Source: Prosthecobacter sp. (GTDB lineage: Bacteria; Verrucomicrobiota; Verrucomicrobiia; Verrucomicrobiales; Verrucomicrobiaceae). Taken from it: DNA of 64,000 bases. The notes below the pieces were generated by a model. The model worked only from the letters and a program-made list of their open reading frames with translations. It did no database searches and had not been told where the DNA came from. Where the stretch lies: assembly GCF_014879935.1 (NCBI RefSeq), contig NZ_JACSRD010000171.1:1-64000 (forward strand), read 5' to 3'. This document shows, piece after piece, positions 20,188 through 30,364 of this stretch; positions within the stretch are counted from its first letter, which is position 1, and the number at the start of each line of letters is the position of its first letter. The translations under genes were made by a program, and so were the position numbers.

Positions 20188-23100
20188 ATGAACAACCACA
20201 CCACCCTCATCCTCGCGTTTGCACTCGCCCAGACACTCCGCGCCGATCCGGTCGAAGACGCCAGCCTGCTGCTGCAACAGCAGCGTTACCAGGACGCCGC
20301 CACGAAACTCACCGACGCGGCCATCAACGCTGAGAAGGATTCTGGTTACGCACACTACCTGCGCGCCGTGGCTTTGGCGGAATCCAAACAGCATGCCAAA
20401 GCCATCACCGACTGCGATGCGGTGCCTGCGGGTCACGCATGGCAGCGCAAGGCGCTTTTCCTCAAAGCGCAGTGCCTGGCTGAATTGAAACGGCATCAGG
20501 AAGCCGAGGCGATCTACAGTGCGGAGGCGACGCGCCTGTTTGCGACGGCGCGGAAGGAAAAGCTGGCGGAATCTCTCGTCACGCTCGCTCAGGAGCTCAC
20601 AAAGCCCGCTGTGCCAGGCCAAAGCGTGAGCAGCGATGCTTACAACAAGGCTCTTGCGCTTTACCGCAAGGCCTTGGAACTCGAAACCGGCCCTGCGGTG
20701 CGCGAGAACCTGCTGTTTCAGTCGGCGTCGATCATCCGCCGCATCCAAAGGCATCAGGAATTCCCCGCAGCCTGCGACGCCTACCTGCGTGAGTTTGATC
20801 CGGACTGGCGCGGTCTCACTGGCAGCGAGGCACCAAAGACTCCCGCGAAGGAAACAAGTGCCCGCCGCTGGGAGGTGCGGGCGATGCTGATCGAGAACCT
20901 GCTCGTCACCGGCGCGGGTGATGCCTCACGCGTCTATGCCGAGGACATGCTGAAGCTCTGGAAGGCCAGGCCACCCGCCGCAGCCACGACGCCGGACATG
21001 GGCGAGCTGGAATGGCTGCTCTGCCGCAGTCATGGCCCGTCTTCATACCGAAAGTTTGACCCGCCGCAGATGGCGCAGGGCCAGAACGACATGCAACAAG
21101 GCACGATTCAGGCCTATGCCGTCAACGCAGGCGATCCTGCGAAGCATGTCGCGGCGTTGCGTGCCTTTTTGACGGCCTACCCCGCGCATGCGCGATCCGC
21201 CGAGGCGGCGATGACGCTCGTGCAGGCCTTGATCGGTCAAAACAAGCCGGATGAGGCCATCGAAGCCTGCAAGACGCTCTACGACCGCGCCGACTGGCCC
21301 GCGCCCGCTGCGGATGAGAGCGACAAACGCACACCGACGGACCGTCTGGAGTCATGGCGGCAGATGGCGTTCTTCCAGATCGGTGCGCTGCACTTCGCGG
21401 CGCGGCGTTATCCTCAGGCCATCGAGCAATGGCGGGCCTACATCGCCAAACATCCCGACGGTGGTCTCTGGCAGCAGGCGCAGGCAAGGATCGTTGAGGC
21501 GGAGTTCCAGCTCTGTCTCGAAGCCGTGGCCGCAGACAACCGCGACGAGGCCACGAAGCGCTTCGACGCCTTCATCGCCGCGCACCCGCTGGATGCCCGC
21601 TGCGCTCAGTTGTTGTTCTTGAACGGCCAGTGGCCTTACGCAGCGGCATTAAAGGAAAAGGACGCCGCTAAGGCCAAACCGTTGTTTGAAAAGGCCATCG
21701 CCGAGTGGGCGCGTCTCATCATCAAGCATCCGCAGAGCGAGGAGGCCTCACTCGCGCTTTACCGCACCGGAGTCATTCAGGCGGAGCATCTCGATCGCCA
21801 TGAGGACGCGCTGAACACCTTCCAGCGCCTGAACTGGGGCGGTTGGAAGCAACTGGCCGCTGAACGTGCCGCGATGATGCCGGAGCGCTCGCTAGCGCTG
21901 CGCACACCGCGCACCTTCCGCACGAATGAACCCGCGCAAGTGCGTGTGAACGTGCGCAACATCGAAAAGCTCAAGGTCTCGCGCTACACCCTGAATCTCG
22001 AGGACTTCTTCCGCAGCCGTCATCGCCTCGATGGCTCGGCTGGCATCGGCTCGCTCGACATCGACTTGATCCAGCCGGACAAAACGTGGGAGGTGCCGGT
22101 GGAGGGTTTCACACGGCTCAAACCGATCGAGCAGGCCATCGACGTGCCGTTTGACGATGCGAAGCCCGGCGTGTGCCTCGTCCGCGTCGAAGGCGAGGAC
22201 TGGCAGGCCAGCACGATCGTCATTCGCAGTGACATCGACCTCATCGTGCAGTCGGCGTGGAAGGAGGCGCTCGTGTTTGTGCAGGATCGCGTCAAAGGCA
22301 TCGCCGTGGCCGATGCGGAGGTTTTGATCAGCAACGGCAAGGAAATCATCGGTCAGGGCAAAACGGCGAAGGACGGCGTGTTCCGTCTGCGTGGCGAAAT
22401 GATCCGCGAGGCGGCCGATCTATGTGTGCATGTGCGCACCGATGCCGGCGTGGCGATCCAGCGGCTCAATCTGCGTGGCATGACGCAGGAGATCACCGGC
22501 GGCAGCACGGATCGTGAAAGCGTGGCGCTGTCACGACGCGGCTACCTTTACACGGACAAGTCCGCCTACCGGGCTGGCGATGCGATTCACTTCCGCGGCA
22601 TCATCCGCGATGTGCAGGATGGCGCTTACAGCGTGCCCGTCGGTCGTGAATACCAAATCAGCATCACCGACGACCATGGACGCGTGCTGCGCCGCCTGAA
22701 ATCAAAGCTCGGCGACTTCGGCAGCTTCACGCACAGTGTCCCCCTGCCTGCCAGCACGCCGGTCGGCAGCTACCGCATCACCGCGAAGGCGTTGGAAGGC
22801 GATGAATCGCACAGCGCATGGTTTGAGGTGAAGGAATTCGAGATCGAGGAGATCAGCGCTGTCATCGAAACGAAACCAGAGGCCGTTTTTCGTGGCGACC
22901 GCATCGAGGGCACGCTGCGCGTGAGTTACTCCTGGGGCTCGCCGCTTGCAGACGAGCCCGTGCGTCTGCGCATGCCGGATGGACGCCTGCTTGAAGGTAA
23001 AACGGATGCGAAGGGCGTCTTCGCCTTCACGCAGGAGACCAGCGCGTTTCAGCCGGGCGGCTTTGTGTCCTTCAATGCCGACCTGCCCGCACGCAGCCGC

Positions 23101-26100
23101 CATGTGACGCACACCGTCGCCATTTTGAGCGCTGGATTGCGCCTCGTGTGGGATCGTCTGCCCGCGCCTGCGCTCACGGGCGAACCCGCGCTCGTTCGCG
23201 TGAAGGCGCTCGATCATCGCGGCAAACCGGCAGCGGCATCGGTGAAGGTCACGCTCTCGCGTCTCGATGCTCAACCGACGAATCCCGTGCTCTCGGGGCT
23301 CCCCGGCCTCGTTTACATTCCAAATGCCAGTGCACCCGCGCGCATCGCGGAGTTTGCAGTCGAAACCGACGCCACCACCGGCCTCGGCACTTCCACCGTC
23401 GTGCTGCAATCCGCCGTTCAGCATCAGCTTCACGCGCAGGCCGCCGACGCACGCGGCAACGCCGTCGAGATCATCACCAGCGTGCAAGCTTCCGGTCCCG
23501 AGGACACGACAAAGCTGCGTCTCTTCAGCGACGATGACGAGGTCAATGAAGGAACCATGCTCAAGGTCGATGCGCACAGCCGCATCGCCGCGCCGCTCGC
23601 GCTCGTCACGCTCGCGGGCGAGGAAATGATCGAGCATCGCATCCTCAAGCTTGAGTCAGGTCACAATGAACTGCCCGTGGTCATCGCCGCCGCGCACTGG
23701 CCGCAGTTTGATGTCAGCGTCGCGTGTCTTGACGACGACAAACTGCACAGTGCCCGGCGTGGGTTCCGGGTGAAGCGACCGCTCCACATCACCATCCAGG
23801 CACCAGAAAAGCCGGTGAAGCCTGGCGAAGACGCCGAGATCACCTTGACCACCACGGATGCGAACGGAGAACCGGTGGCCGCCGAGCTCAGCCTCGCGAT
23901 CGCCAGTTCCGCGCTCTTTGCCCAGAATCCGGATCACACCGAGGACATCGACGAATTCTTCCATGGCGGAGTGCGCCGTGGCGGCAGCCTGCGCACCGGC
24001 AGCAACGCCGGTTTCGAGCATCGTGCCGCGGCCAAACTCCTGACTCGTGACGATTCCGGGAACGTCATCAAGATCGCCGGGCAAATGCAGTCCCATGTCG
24101 ATCGCCTGCGCGAGATGGAGGGGCGAGAGCGAAGTGTCTGGCACCAGCAGACGAACCGAGGACGACAAAACGGAACCAACAGCATCGACAACCTGCTCGT
24201 CCAAAGAGAGTCAATCGCCTTCAACCGGTTTGACTCGTCGCAGGCAGTCCAAACGCTGACATCGGACGGCAGCTCTTCATCAACCATCGAAGGCTTTTCG
24301 GTCAACTTCGGCAGCGCCATCGCTTCAGGCGGAAACTTGGTGCTGAGTGGAAGCGGGGCGGTCACCGGGAACAACACGATAGGTGCCCTGGGCGTCAGAA
24401 GAGGAACCCACGTGCAGAATGGACATTCCTCGTCGCCGCAAGCTTTCTCGTTTGCTGGTGTCGCCTCCAATCCGCAGCTTGCCCAGGTTGTCTCAGGACT
24501 GCGCGCTGGGAATCAACCCATCGTCGGAGCCCTGTTTCAAACTGCCGACGGCCGCACCGGCAGCCAGCCTTTCGCGCCCGACGCGCAGTGGCATTGCCCG
24601 CTCGTCACGGATGCTTCCGGCAAAGTGAAAGTGTCTGTGACGGCGCCCGGAATCGCGGGCGCATGGCGCCTGTCAAGCCGAGGCTGCACCGTCGCAACGA
24701 GCGTGGGACAGGCGGAAAAGGAAATGATCACAAAGTCCGGCTTCATTCCCGAAATTCGCCTGCCAGTGGCGTTGCGGCCCGGAGACACATTTGTCCCTCA
24801 AGTGCTGTTCCATGGCGCGCTTGAAGGCGAGACAGATGCGAAGGCCATCGTCACACTGTCGGACACGAGTCAACACTCCTTTGACACTCCCATCGAAATC
24901 ACCCAGGAGAAACAGGTCACACTCAAGTCCGATGGTTCTGTCCCGGTGCCGCTGGATGCCATCACCACACCAGACGCTCGTGGTATCTTCCGCCTCGACG
25001 GAACGGCAAAGACAATGAAGTGGTCGAATGGATTGTCGGAGATCACCCATGCTTTGGCTGCCGGCGAATCACATAAGTCCACATCCGCGCACTTTCTCAA
25101 AAGGCCGGGAGAGATTGAATGGCCCGCAACCGCCCTGCAGCGCGTGGTCTGGCGGATTTTCCCCTCACCCGCCAGCCTCCTGCGTGGCATTTCCGCACTC
25201 GGTTCTTCGCAAACGCCTGCCAGCAGCCTGCTGAACCGTATTTCCGCCGCCCGCACGGGTCTCAATGAGAAAAATCGCGAATCCCACGCAAACGCCACAC
25301 GCCTGCTAATTTCGGAGCTGCAGATCTTGCAACGTGACGGCGGGTGGCCGTGGGAGAATGTGAAATGGCAGCATGACAGCATCGTGACCAGCCTCGGCCT
25401 GTGGGCGTTGATCGAGGCACGTGCGCTGGGCTTTGATGTTGAGGATGCCACGATCAAAACAGCGACAGGCTATTTGAAGAAAGCACTGGCGATCATTCCA
25501 CCAGATGAGCCGGACAAGGCGGCGGTCATTCTGCATGCGCTGGCTTGTGTGAACGAGGCGGACTTCTCCGTGGCGAACCGCCTGTATCGTGATCGTGCCA
25601 AACTGAACGATCCGGCGCTCGCGTGGCTGGCGGCTGCGTTCCAGCGCATGAATCGTGGCGATGAGGCGAAGGAACTGCTCAAGGCGCTCGAAGCCAAGCC
25701 CGCATGGACCGGCAGCAAAACCACCGCACGGCTCAGCAGCGACGATGACACCACCGCCAGCGTGCTTTATGCGGCTGCGAAAGCACAACCCGGCTCCGCG
25801 TTGGCGAAAAAAGCAGCGGAGTTGTTGCTTCAACGGCTGGGTGTCGATCTCGGCTCGCAATCAGCTTTGCAAGGCCTGTGGACAGCGGCTTTGGCTGAAC
25901 ACTGGGTCAGCACCGGCGCGCATCAGACTCCAAGCGCGGACGAAGATTTCATCGCCAGCTTCAACAACGGCCCTTCGCTCCCATTCACAGGATGGGATGA
26001 ACATCATGTGAAAGCTCCGAAGGCATTGCCCAACGGAAAAATCCAACTGCGAGTAAAATGGGAGAATGGCCAAGGCACGCCCATCGTGCTGACGACCTTC

Positions 26101-28359
26101 GTCAATGAGAAGCCGGTCGATTTGAAGGTGCTTACCATCGATTCCCTTCCCACCGTGGCGAAACGGCAATGGCTGCATGAAGGTCTGCGTCATCATGATG
26201 TGCCGTTGCAAGCGGCGAGCACCTCGCCCGTGCAGGTGGCGGCTCATGGGCAGCGTTTGCGGGTGCAGCTTGAACTGAAGGCACCGAAGCAGCCGCAGAG
26301 CGGTTATGTCATCATTGATGAACCGCTGCCCGGCGGCTGCATGCTGGTTGCGGGCTCCCTTTCGGCATCCGAGGCACGGGTGGAGGAACTGCCAGGCATG
26401 CTGCGGCTGTGGTTCATTCCCGGAACGTTCACGGGAGACGATGTCATCAGCTATGAACTGATGGCGCTGCATCCCGGCACCTATCGCATTCCCCACACAC
26501 GCGTGCGCGATGGCTGCCGACCTGAGCATTTCAATGCCGGCCCCGAGGGCAAGCTGACGATTCTTGCGCCGGGAAAGCTTTCCACTGATCCGTATGTGAT
26601 GAACGGCTTCGAACGCCTCGAACTGGCGGAGTTGCTGTTCAATGAGAACGCGCTCGACGAGGCACGCACGCATCTCGAAATCCTACGCAACGATGCCGAG
26701 GCGATGAAATCCCACGAACGCGACATCGCGCGCATGCTGCTTTGGATCCACACCTCGCGTGAAGCCATGGACGCGAAGCAGGTCGTTGAATTGTTCGAGG
26801 CGCTGAGTGAGCGGCATCCCGACATCGTCATTCCCTTCGACAAGATCTTGAAGGTCGCGGCAGCGTATCGCCAGATCGGTGAGTTTGAGCGTGCCTGGCT
26901 GGTCTATCGCGCCACGATGGACAGCAGCTTCGTCAGTGATGCCAGCGTGAGCGCCGCGCTGGAAACTGCCGGCGACTTCCCCGGCAGCGCTGAGCACCAA
27001 ACCAGCCTCTGGAAGGAGTATCCCGATGGTGCGGACGGTTTGCTGGCCTTTTTCAGCCTCGGGCAGCGCTTTCAGGAATTTGCGGCCAATCCGGCTAGCG
27101 TTCCCTTGCGGCCTGGAGCGGCGAAGTGGACGAAGAACCAGCTTCTGGAGCGCAGCCGCGACCTGTTGCGCGAGTTTGTCACCCTGCATGCCCGGGATGA
27201 GCTTGCAGATGATGCCGCTTTCAGTCTGGCAAACGTGTTCTTCGATCTCAAGGACTACGCCAGCGTCGTCACCACCGCAGGCAATGCGACGGCGACGTTC
27301 AAGAAGAGCAGTTTCCTGAACAACTTCCATTACATGACCGCTCTGGGCCGCTTCTGGCAGTATCAATTTCCAGAAGCGCTCGCCGCCGCCGCTCCCGTGG
27401 CCGCTGGCAGCAGCGAGGATGCACCGAATGCGCGCTACATCACGGCACAGATTCATCATGCACAGGGCAAGCCTGCCGAGGCCATCCGCTGGTATGAAAA
27501 AGTGAAGGACGAGTTCGACGATGCCCGCGAGTCCATCAGCGTGCTCCAGGAGAAAGGTGTCAAGCTGCCGCATGCCACGCGGGTGAAGCCGGGCCAGCCG
27601 GTAAAGATCGATCTCGATCATCGCAACGTGAAGGAAGCCGCGCTGCTCATTTACCGTGTCGATTTGATGAAGCTGCATGAGCGTCAAAAGGACCTGAGCA
27701 GTGTCAGCGGTGTGAATCTCTCCGGCATCACGCCGCAGGCAGAGATGAAGGTGCCGCTGGGCGACGGACTGGACTACGCGTGGAAGAAACGCAGCATCGA
27801 TCTGCCGCTCAAAGACGAGGGCGCGTATCTCGTGATCTGCCGTGGCGATTCGCAGATGACCAGCGGCCTCGTGCTGCTCACCACGCTGGAGCTTGAGACT
27901 CATGAGGACGCCACGAACGGCAGCATCCGCGTGCAATTGCGCGACACGGTGCGCAACGCCTACGTCGCTGACGCCGACATCGCCGCCTATGACAGCAGCG
28001 GTGCCGCCCAGCCGCAGAAGGGCCGCACGGATCCACGCGGGGCCTTCAGCGCCAGCGGCATCCACGGTCAGGCCACCGTCGTCGTGAAACTCGGCGACGC
28101 CCGTTATGCGATCCATCGCAGCGCCACTCCCTTGATGCCGCCGCAGATGGCGCAGACACCCGCTCCGCAACCGACCAACGGGTCTTCCCGGTTGCAACCC
28201 GCAGCACCCGCCGTTGGCAAACCGTTGAGCAAAGACGACTACCTTTTCAATGTGAAGAGCAGATTCACCGACCTCAACGACGACAACAAGGCCGCATGGT
28301 CCAAAAAGCTGCAAAACGAAGGCAAGGGCGTGAAAGCCGAGAAGGCGTTCAAGAAATGA
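20188..28359 (+). CDS. Giant alpha-2-macroglobulin-like protein (MG2/TED-like) with N- and C-terminal TPR-like regions
   Basis: MG2-type RGYLYTDKSAYRAGDAIHFRGIIRD; TED-type LQRDGGWPWENVKWQHDSIVTSLGLWALIEARALG; TPR-like helices at both ends; start set to ATG 20188 with signal peptide. Confidence 0.9.
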   Translation: MNNHTTLILAFALAQTLRADPVEDASLLLQQQRYQDAATKLTDAAINAEKDSGYAHYLRAVALAESKQHAKAITDCDAVPAGHAWQRKALFLKAQCLAELKRHQEAEAIYSAEATRLFATARKEKLAESLVTLAQELTKPAVPGQSVSSDAYNKALALYRKALELETGPAVRENLLFQSASIIRRIQRHQEFPAACDAYLREFDPDWRGLTGSEAPKTPAKETSARRWEVRAMLIENLLVTGAGDASRVYAEDMLKLWKARPPAAATTPDMGELEWLLCRSHGPSSYRKFDPPQMAQGQNDMQQGTIQAYAVNAGDPAKHVAALRAFLTAYPAHARSAEAAMTLVQALIGQNKPDEAIEACKTLYDRADWPAPAADESDKRTPTDRLESWRQMAFFQIGALHFAARRYPQAIEQWRAYIAKHPDGGLWQQAQARIVEAEFQLCLEAVAADNRDEATKRFDAFIAAHPLDARCAQLLFLNGQWPYAAALKEKDAAKAKPLFEKAIAEWARLIIKHPQSEEASLALYRTGVIQAEHLDRHEDALNTFQRLNWGGWKQLAAERAAMMPERSLALRTPRTFRTNEPAQVRVNVRNIEKLKVSRYTLNLEDFFRSRHRLDGSAGIGSLDIDLIQPDKTWEVPVEGFTRLKPIEQAIDVPFDDAKPGVCLVRVEGEDWQASTIVIRSDIDLIVQSAWKEALVFVQDRVKGIAVADAEVLISNGKEIIGQGKTAKDGVFRLRGEMIREAADLCVHVRTDAGVAIQRLNLRGMTQEITGGSTDRESVALSRRGYLYTDKSAYRAGDAIHFRGIIRDVQDGAYSVPVGREYQISITDDHGRVLRRLKSKLGDFGSFTHSVPLPASTPVGSYRITAKALEGDESHSAWFEVKEFEIEEISAVIETKPEAVFRGDRIEGTLRVSYSWGSPLADEPVRLRMPDGRLLEGKTDAKGVFAFTQETSAFQPGGFVSFNADLPARSRHVTHTVAILSAGLRLVWDRLPAPALTGEPALVRVKALDHRGKPAAASVKVTLSRLDAQPTNPVLSGLPGLVYIPNASAPARIAEFAVETDATTGLGTSTVVLQSAVQHQLHAQAADARGNAVEIITSVQASGPEDTTKLRLFSDDDEVNEGTMLKVDAHSRIAAPLALVTLAGEEMIEHRILKLESGHNELPVVIAAAHWPQFDVSVACLDDDKLHSARRGFRVKRPLHITIQAPEKPVKPGEDAEITLTTTDANGEPVAAELSLAIASSALFAQNPDHTEDIDEFFHGGVRRGGSLRTGSNAGFEHRAAAKLLTRDDSGNVIKIAGQMQSHVDRLREMEGRERSVWHQQTNRGRQNGTNSIDNLLVQRESIAFNRFDSSQAVQTLTSDGSSSSTIEGFSVNFGSAIASGGNLVLSGSGAVTGNNTIGALGVRRGTHVQNGHSSSPQAFSFAGVASNPQLAQVVSGLRAGNQPIVGALFQTADGRTGSQPFAPDAQWHCPLVTDASGKVKVSVTAPGIAGAWRLSSRGCTVATSVGQAEKEMITKSGFIPEIRLPVALRPGDTFVPQVLFHGALEGETDAKAIVTLSDTSQHSFDTPIEITQEKQVTLKSDGSVPVPLDAITTPDARGIFRLDGTAKTMKWSNGLSEITHALAAGESHKSTSAHFLKRPGEIEWPATALQRVVWRIFPSPASLLRGISALGSSQTPASSLLNRISAARTGLNEKNRESHANATRLLISELQILQRDGGWPWENVKWQHDSIVTSLGLWALIEARALGFDVEDATIKTATGYLKKALAIIPPDEPDKAAVILHALACVNEADFSVANRLYRDRAKLNDPALAWLAAAFQRMNRGDEAKELLKALEAKPAWTGSKTTARLSSDDDTTASVLYAAAKAQPGSALAKKAAELLLQRLGVDLGSQSALQGLWTAALAEHWVSTGAHQTPSADEDFIASFNNGPSLPFTGWDEHHVKAPKALPNGKIQLRVKWENGQGTPIVLTTFVNEKPVDLKVLTIDSLPTVAKRQWLHEGLRHHDVPLQAASTSPVQVAAHGQRLRVQLELKAPKQPQSGYVIIDEPLPGGCMLVAGSLSASEARVEELPGMLRLWFIPGTFTGDDVISYELMALHPGTYRIPHTRVRDGCRPEHFNAGPEGKLTILAPGKLSTDPYVMNGFERLELAELLFNENALDEARTHLEILRNDAEAMKSHERDIARMLLWIHTSREAMDAKQVVELFEALSERHPDIVIPFDKILKVAAAYRQIGEFERAWLVYRATMDSSFVSDASVSAALETAGDFPGSAEHQTSLWKEYPDGADGLLAFFSLGQRFQEFAANPASVPLRPGAAKWTKNQLLERSRDLLREFVTLHARDELADDAAFSLANVFFDLKDYASVVTTAGNATATFKKSSFLNNFHYMTALGRFWQYQFPEALAAAAPVAAGSSEDAPNARYITAQIHHAQGKPAEAIRWYEKVKDEFDDARESISVLQEKGVKLPHATRVKPGQPVKIDLDHRNVKEAALLIYRVDLMKLHERQKDLSSVSGVNLSGITPQAEMKVPLGDGLDYAWKKRSIDLPLKDEGAYLVICRGDSQMTSGLVLLTTLELETHEDATNGSIRVQLRDTVRNAYVADADIAAYDSSGAAQPQKGRTDPRGAFSASGIHGQATVVVKLGDARYAIHRSATPLMPPQMAQTPAPQPTNGSSRLQPAAPAVGKPLSKDDYLFNVKSRFTDLNDDNKAAWSKKLQNEGKGVKAEKAFKK

Positions 28360-28407
28360 GCAGACAGCCGCATTGCATGCGCCAGTATTTCATATTCTCA
28401 TAGTCCT

Positions 28408-28869
28408 ATGAACATCCGCCGCCTCTCCAGCCTGCTCTGCGCCATCCTCGTCTCATCCTGCTCCACGCCGCCTGACCCGGAAACGAAGCCGATGGGGGAG
28501 AATGTGTTGAGCAAGGAGGAGATCAAAGCCGCAAAGAGCGGTCCTGTTGACTTCGTCGCGCATGTGAAGCCGGTGCTGGAGGCGAAGTGTGCCATGTGCC
28601 ACAACCGCCAGGCGCTGCCGGGTCACATGAGCCTCGAAAGCCGCCGCGAAGCCGTGCGCACGAAGACGCTTGGCACTTACATTGTTCCTGGTCATCCGGA
28701 AACGAGCCTGCTGGTCGCCAACACGGCCTCCACGCATCAAAACGTCAGTGTGATGCCCGCCGTGGGCGAGCGTTTGACGAAAGACGAATACAGGATCCTC
28801 AACAAGTGGGTGAAGGAGGGCGCGAACTGGCCAACCGGAAAGGCAGGCACCCTGAAGATCATCCGTTGA
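28408..28869 (+). CDS. Cytochrome c-like lipoprotein (planctomycete-type haem domain)
   Basis: Lipobox LVSSCS; VKPVLEAKCAMCHNRQALPGHMSLESR haem motif; HPETSLL. Confidence 0.83.
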   Translation: MNIRRLSSLLCAILVSSCSTPPDPETKPMGENVLSKEEIKAAKSGPVDFVAHVKPVLEAKCAMCHNRQALPGHMSLESRREAVRTKTLGTYIVPGHPETSLLVANTASTHQNVSVMPAVGERLTKDEYRILNKWVKEGANWPTGKAGTLKIIR

Positions 28870-30309
28870 TCATTTGGCCCGCACGGGTCTTCCGGGCCAT
28901 GCCTCCTTCAGCAGTTCGCCGTCGCGAACGACAAAGACCCCGCCAACGATCACCTGTGAAATGCCCGCCGAAGGCGTCGTGGGCGCTTCAAACGTGGCGC
29001 GGTCGATGATCTTCGCAGGATCAAAGACCGTGATGTCCGCGTCGGCACCGACGGCGAGGCGGCCTTTGTGTTGCATCATCGGGACGTGCGCTTCGAGGCG
29101 TTTGGCGGGCAGGATGGTCATCTTGGCCAGCGCGTCCATGAGTGGCAGCAGTTTCTTCTCGCGACTGTAAAGACCCAGCACGCGAGCGAAGGTGCCTGCG
29201 CCACGTGGATGGCCTTTGCCATCGACAAACGGCACACCATCGCTGGCGATCATCACACCGGGATGCGCGATGGCCTTCTCGACGTTCGCGTCCTTCATCA
29301 TGTACATGATCACCCAGCCGCCTTGCTTGCGGTAGCGCTCAAAACTCTCCTGCGTGAGCCGCTCGCCCGTCGCGGTCCACATGATGTCGCCGTAGTTGAT
29401 GCGCAGATTGTCCTGCCAGCCCGGATTGAACATCGCGGACTCAAGCAGGGTCGATGCGGCTGTGTAGGGATAGACCTCGGTGGTCAAATCCAGGCCCGCG
29501 GCGCGGTTTGCGTCGATCAACTTCAGCACCTCCGGCATGTCGCCGATGGCGCTGCTGCCGATGTGCACGATGTGAAGTGCCGCGCTGGTCTTTTTTGCCG
29601 CATCGATGGCCTCGCGGATGGGTGCGATGCCGAACGCACGCGTGTGGACGAACGCGGGCACCTTTCGCTCCGCCGCGATGCGAAACAGCGCCTCGATCTC
29701 CTCCGTCGTGGCCGCGGGCGTGTAGTTGATGCCGAAACCGACGCCCAGCGCGCCTTCATCTAGCCCCGCACGGATCGCGGCACTCATGCTGTTCATCTCC
29801 GCCTCACCCGCGACCTGATTCGCGCCGGCAGGATTCGGGCCGAGCAGCGCCAGCTTGGCCTTGCCGCTGGCCCACTGGCCGGTTTTGAGCTGCGGATGAA
29901 ACGCGGCGAAGCGCGCGGAAATGTGACCGACCGTCGCGCCATAATGAGTCGGCGCGGTGCCTTCCATCGAAGCATACCACTCGGCGACGGGATACACGCC
30001 GCCTTCGAGTTCCAGCGCCATCGTCACGCCATCCTGCGCCTTGATCTGCAAATCGCTCGTCGTCTGCCCATGCGCATGCAAATCGATGAATCCCGGCGAA
30101 ACGACGAGTCCGGCCACATCGACGACTTTGCCACCTGTGAGCGCCGTTTCAGACATCGCGGCGATTTTGCCGTCTTTGATGCCGATGTGGCGAACCGCGT
30201 CGAGATTCGTCGCCGGGTCCATCACACGGCCATTGGCGAGCACGAGATCGAAGTCAGCCGCCAGACAGCGGACGGTCCAAAACACAGTGAGAAGCAGCAG
30301 CGTGCGCAT
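28870..30309 (-). CDS. Amidohydrolase family protein (N-acyl-D-amino-acid deacylase-like)
   Basis: VVSPGFIDLHAHGQ; VPAFVHTRA; MIASDGVPF; GADADITVFDP. Confidence 0.9.
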   Translation of the reverse strand: MRTLLLLTVFWTVRCLAADFDLVLANGRVMDPATNLDAVRHIGIKDGKIAAMSETALTGGKVVDVAGLVVSPGFIDLHAHGQTTSDLQIKAQDGVTMALELEGGVYPVAEWYASMEGTAPTHYGATVGHISARFAAFHPQLKTGQWASGKAKLALLGPNPAGANQVAGEAEMNSMSAAIRAGLDEGALGVGFGINYTPAATTEEIEALFRIAAERKVPAFVHTRAFGIAPIREAIDAAKKTSAALHIVHIGSSAIGDMPEVLKLIDANRAAGLDLTTEVYPYTAASTLLESAMFNPGWQDNLRINYGDIMWTATGERLTQESFERYRKQGGWVIMYMMKDANVEKAIAHPGVMIASDGVPFVDGKGHPRGAGTFARVLGLYSREKKLLPLMDALAKMTILPAKRLEAHVPMMQHKGRLAVGADADITVFDPAKIIDRATFEAPTTPSAGISQVIVGGVFVVRDGELLKEAWPGRPVRAK

Positions 30310-30364
30310 GGGGATGAAGTGACGGCGGATGATCCTCCTGACAAACAGAATGCTGAGAATCGGA

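Noticed and set aside
26683-28314. 543-aa minus-strand ORF under the macroglobulin-like gene
   Set aside because: Shadow ORF inside a well-supported large CDS.
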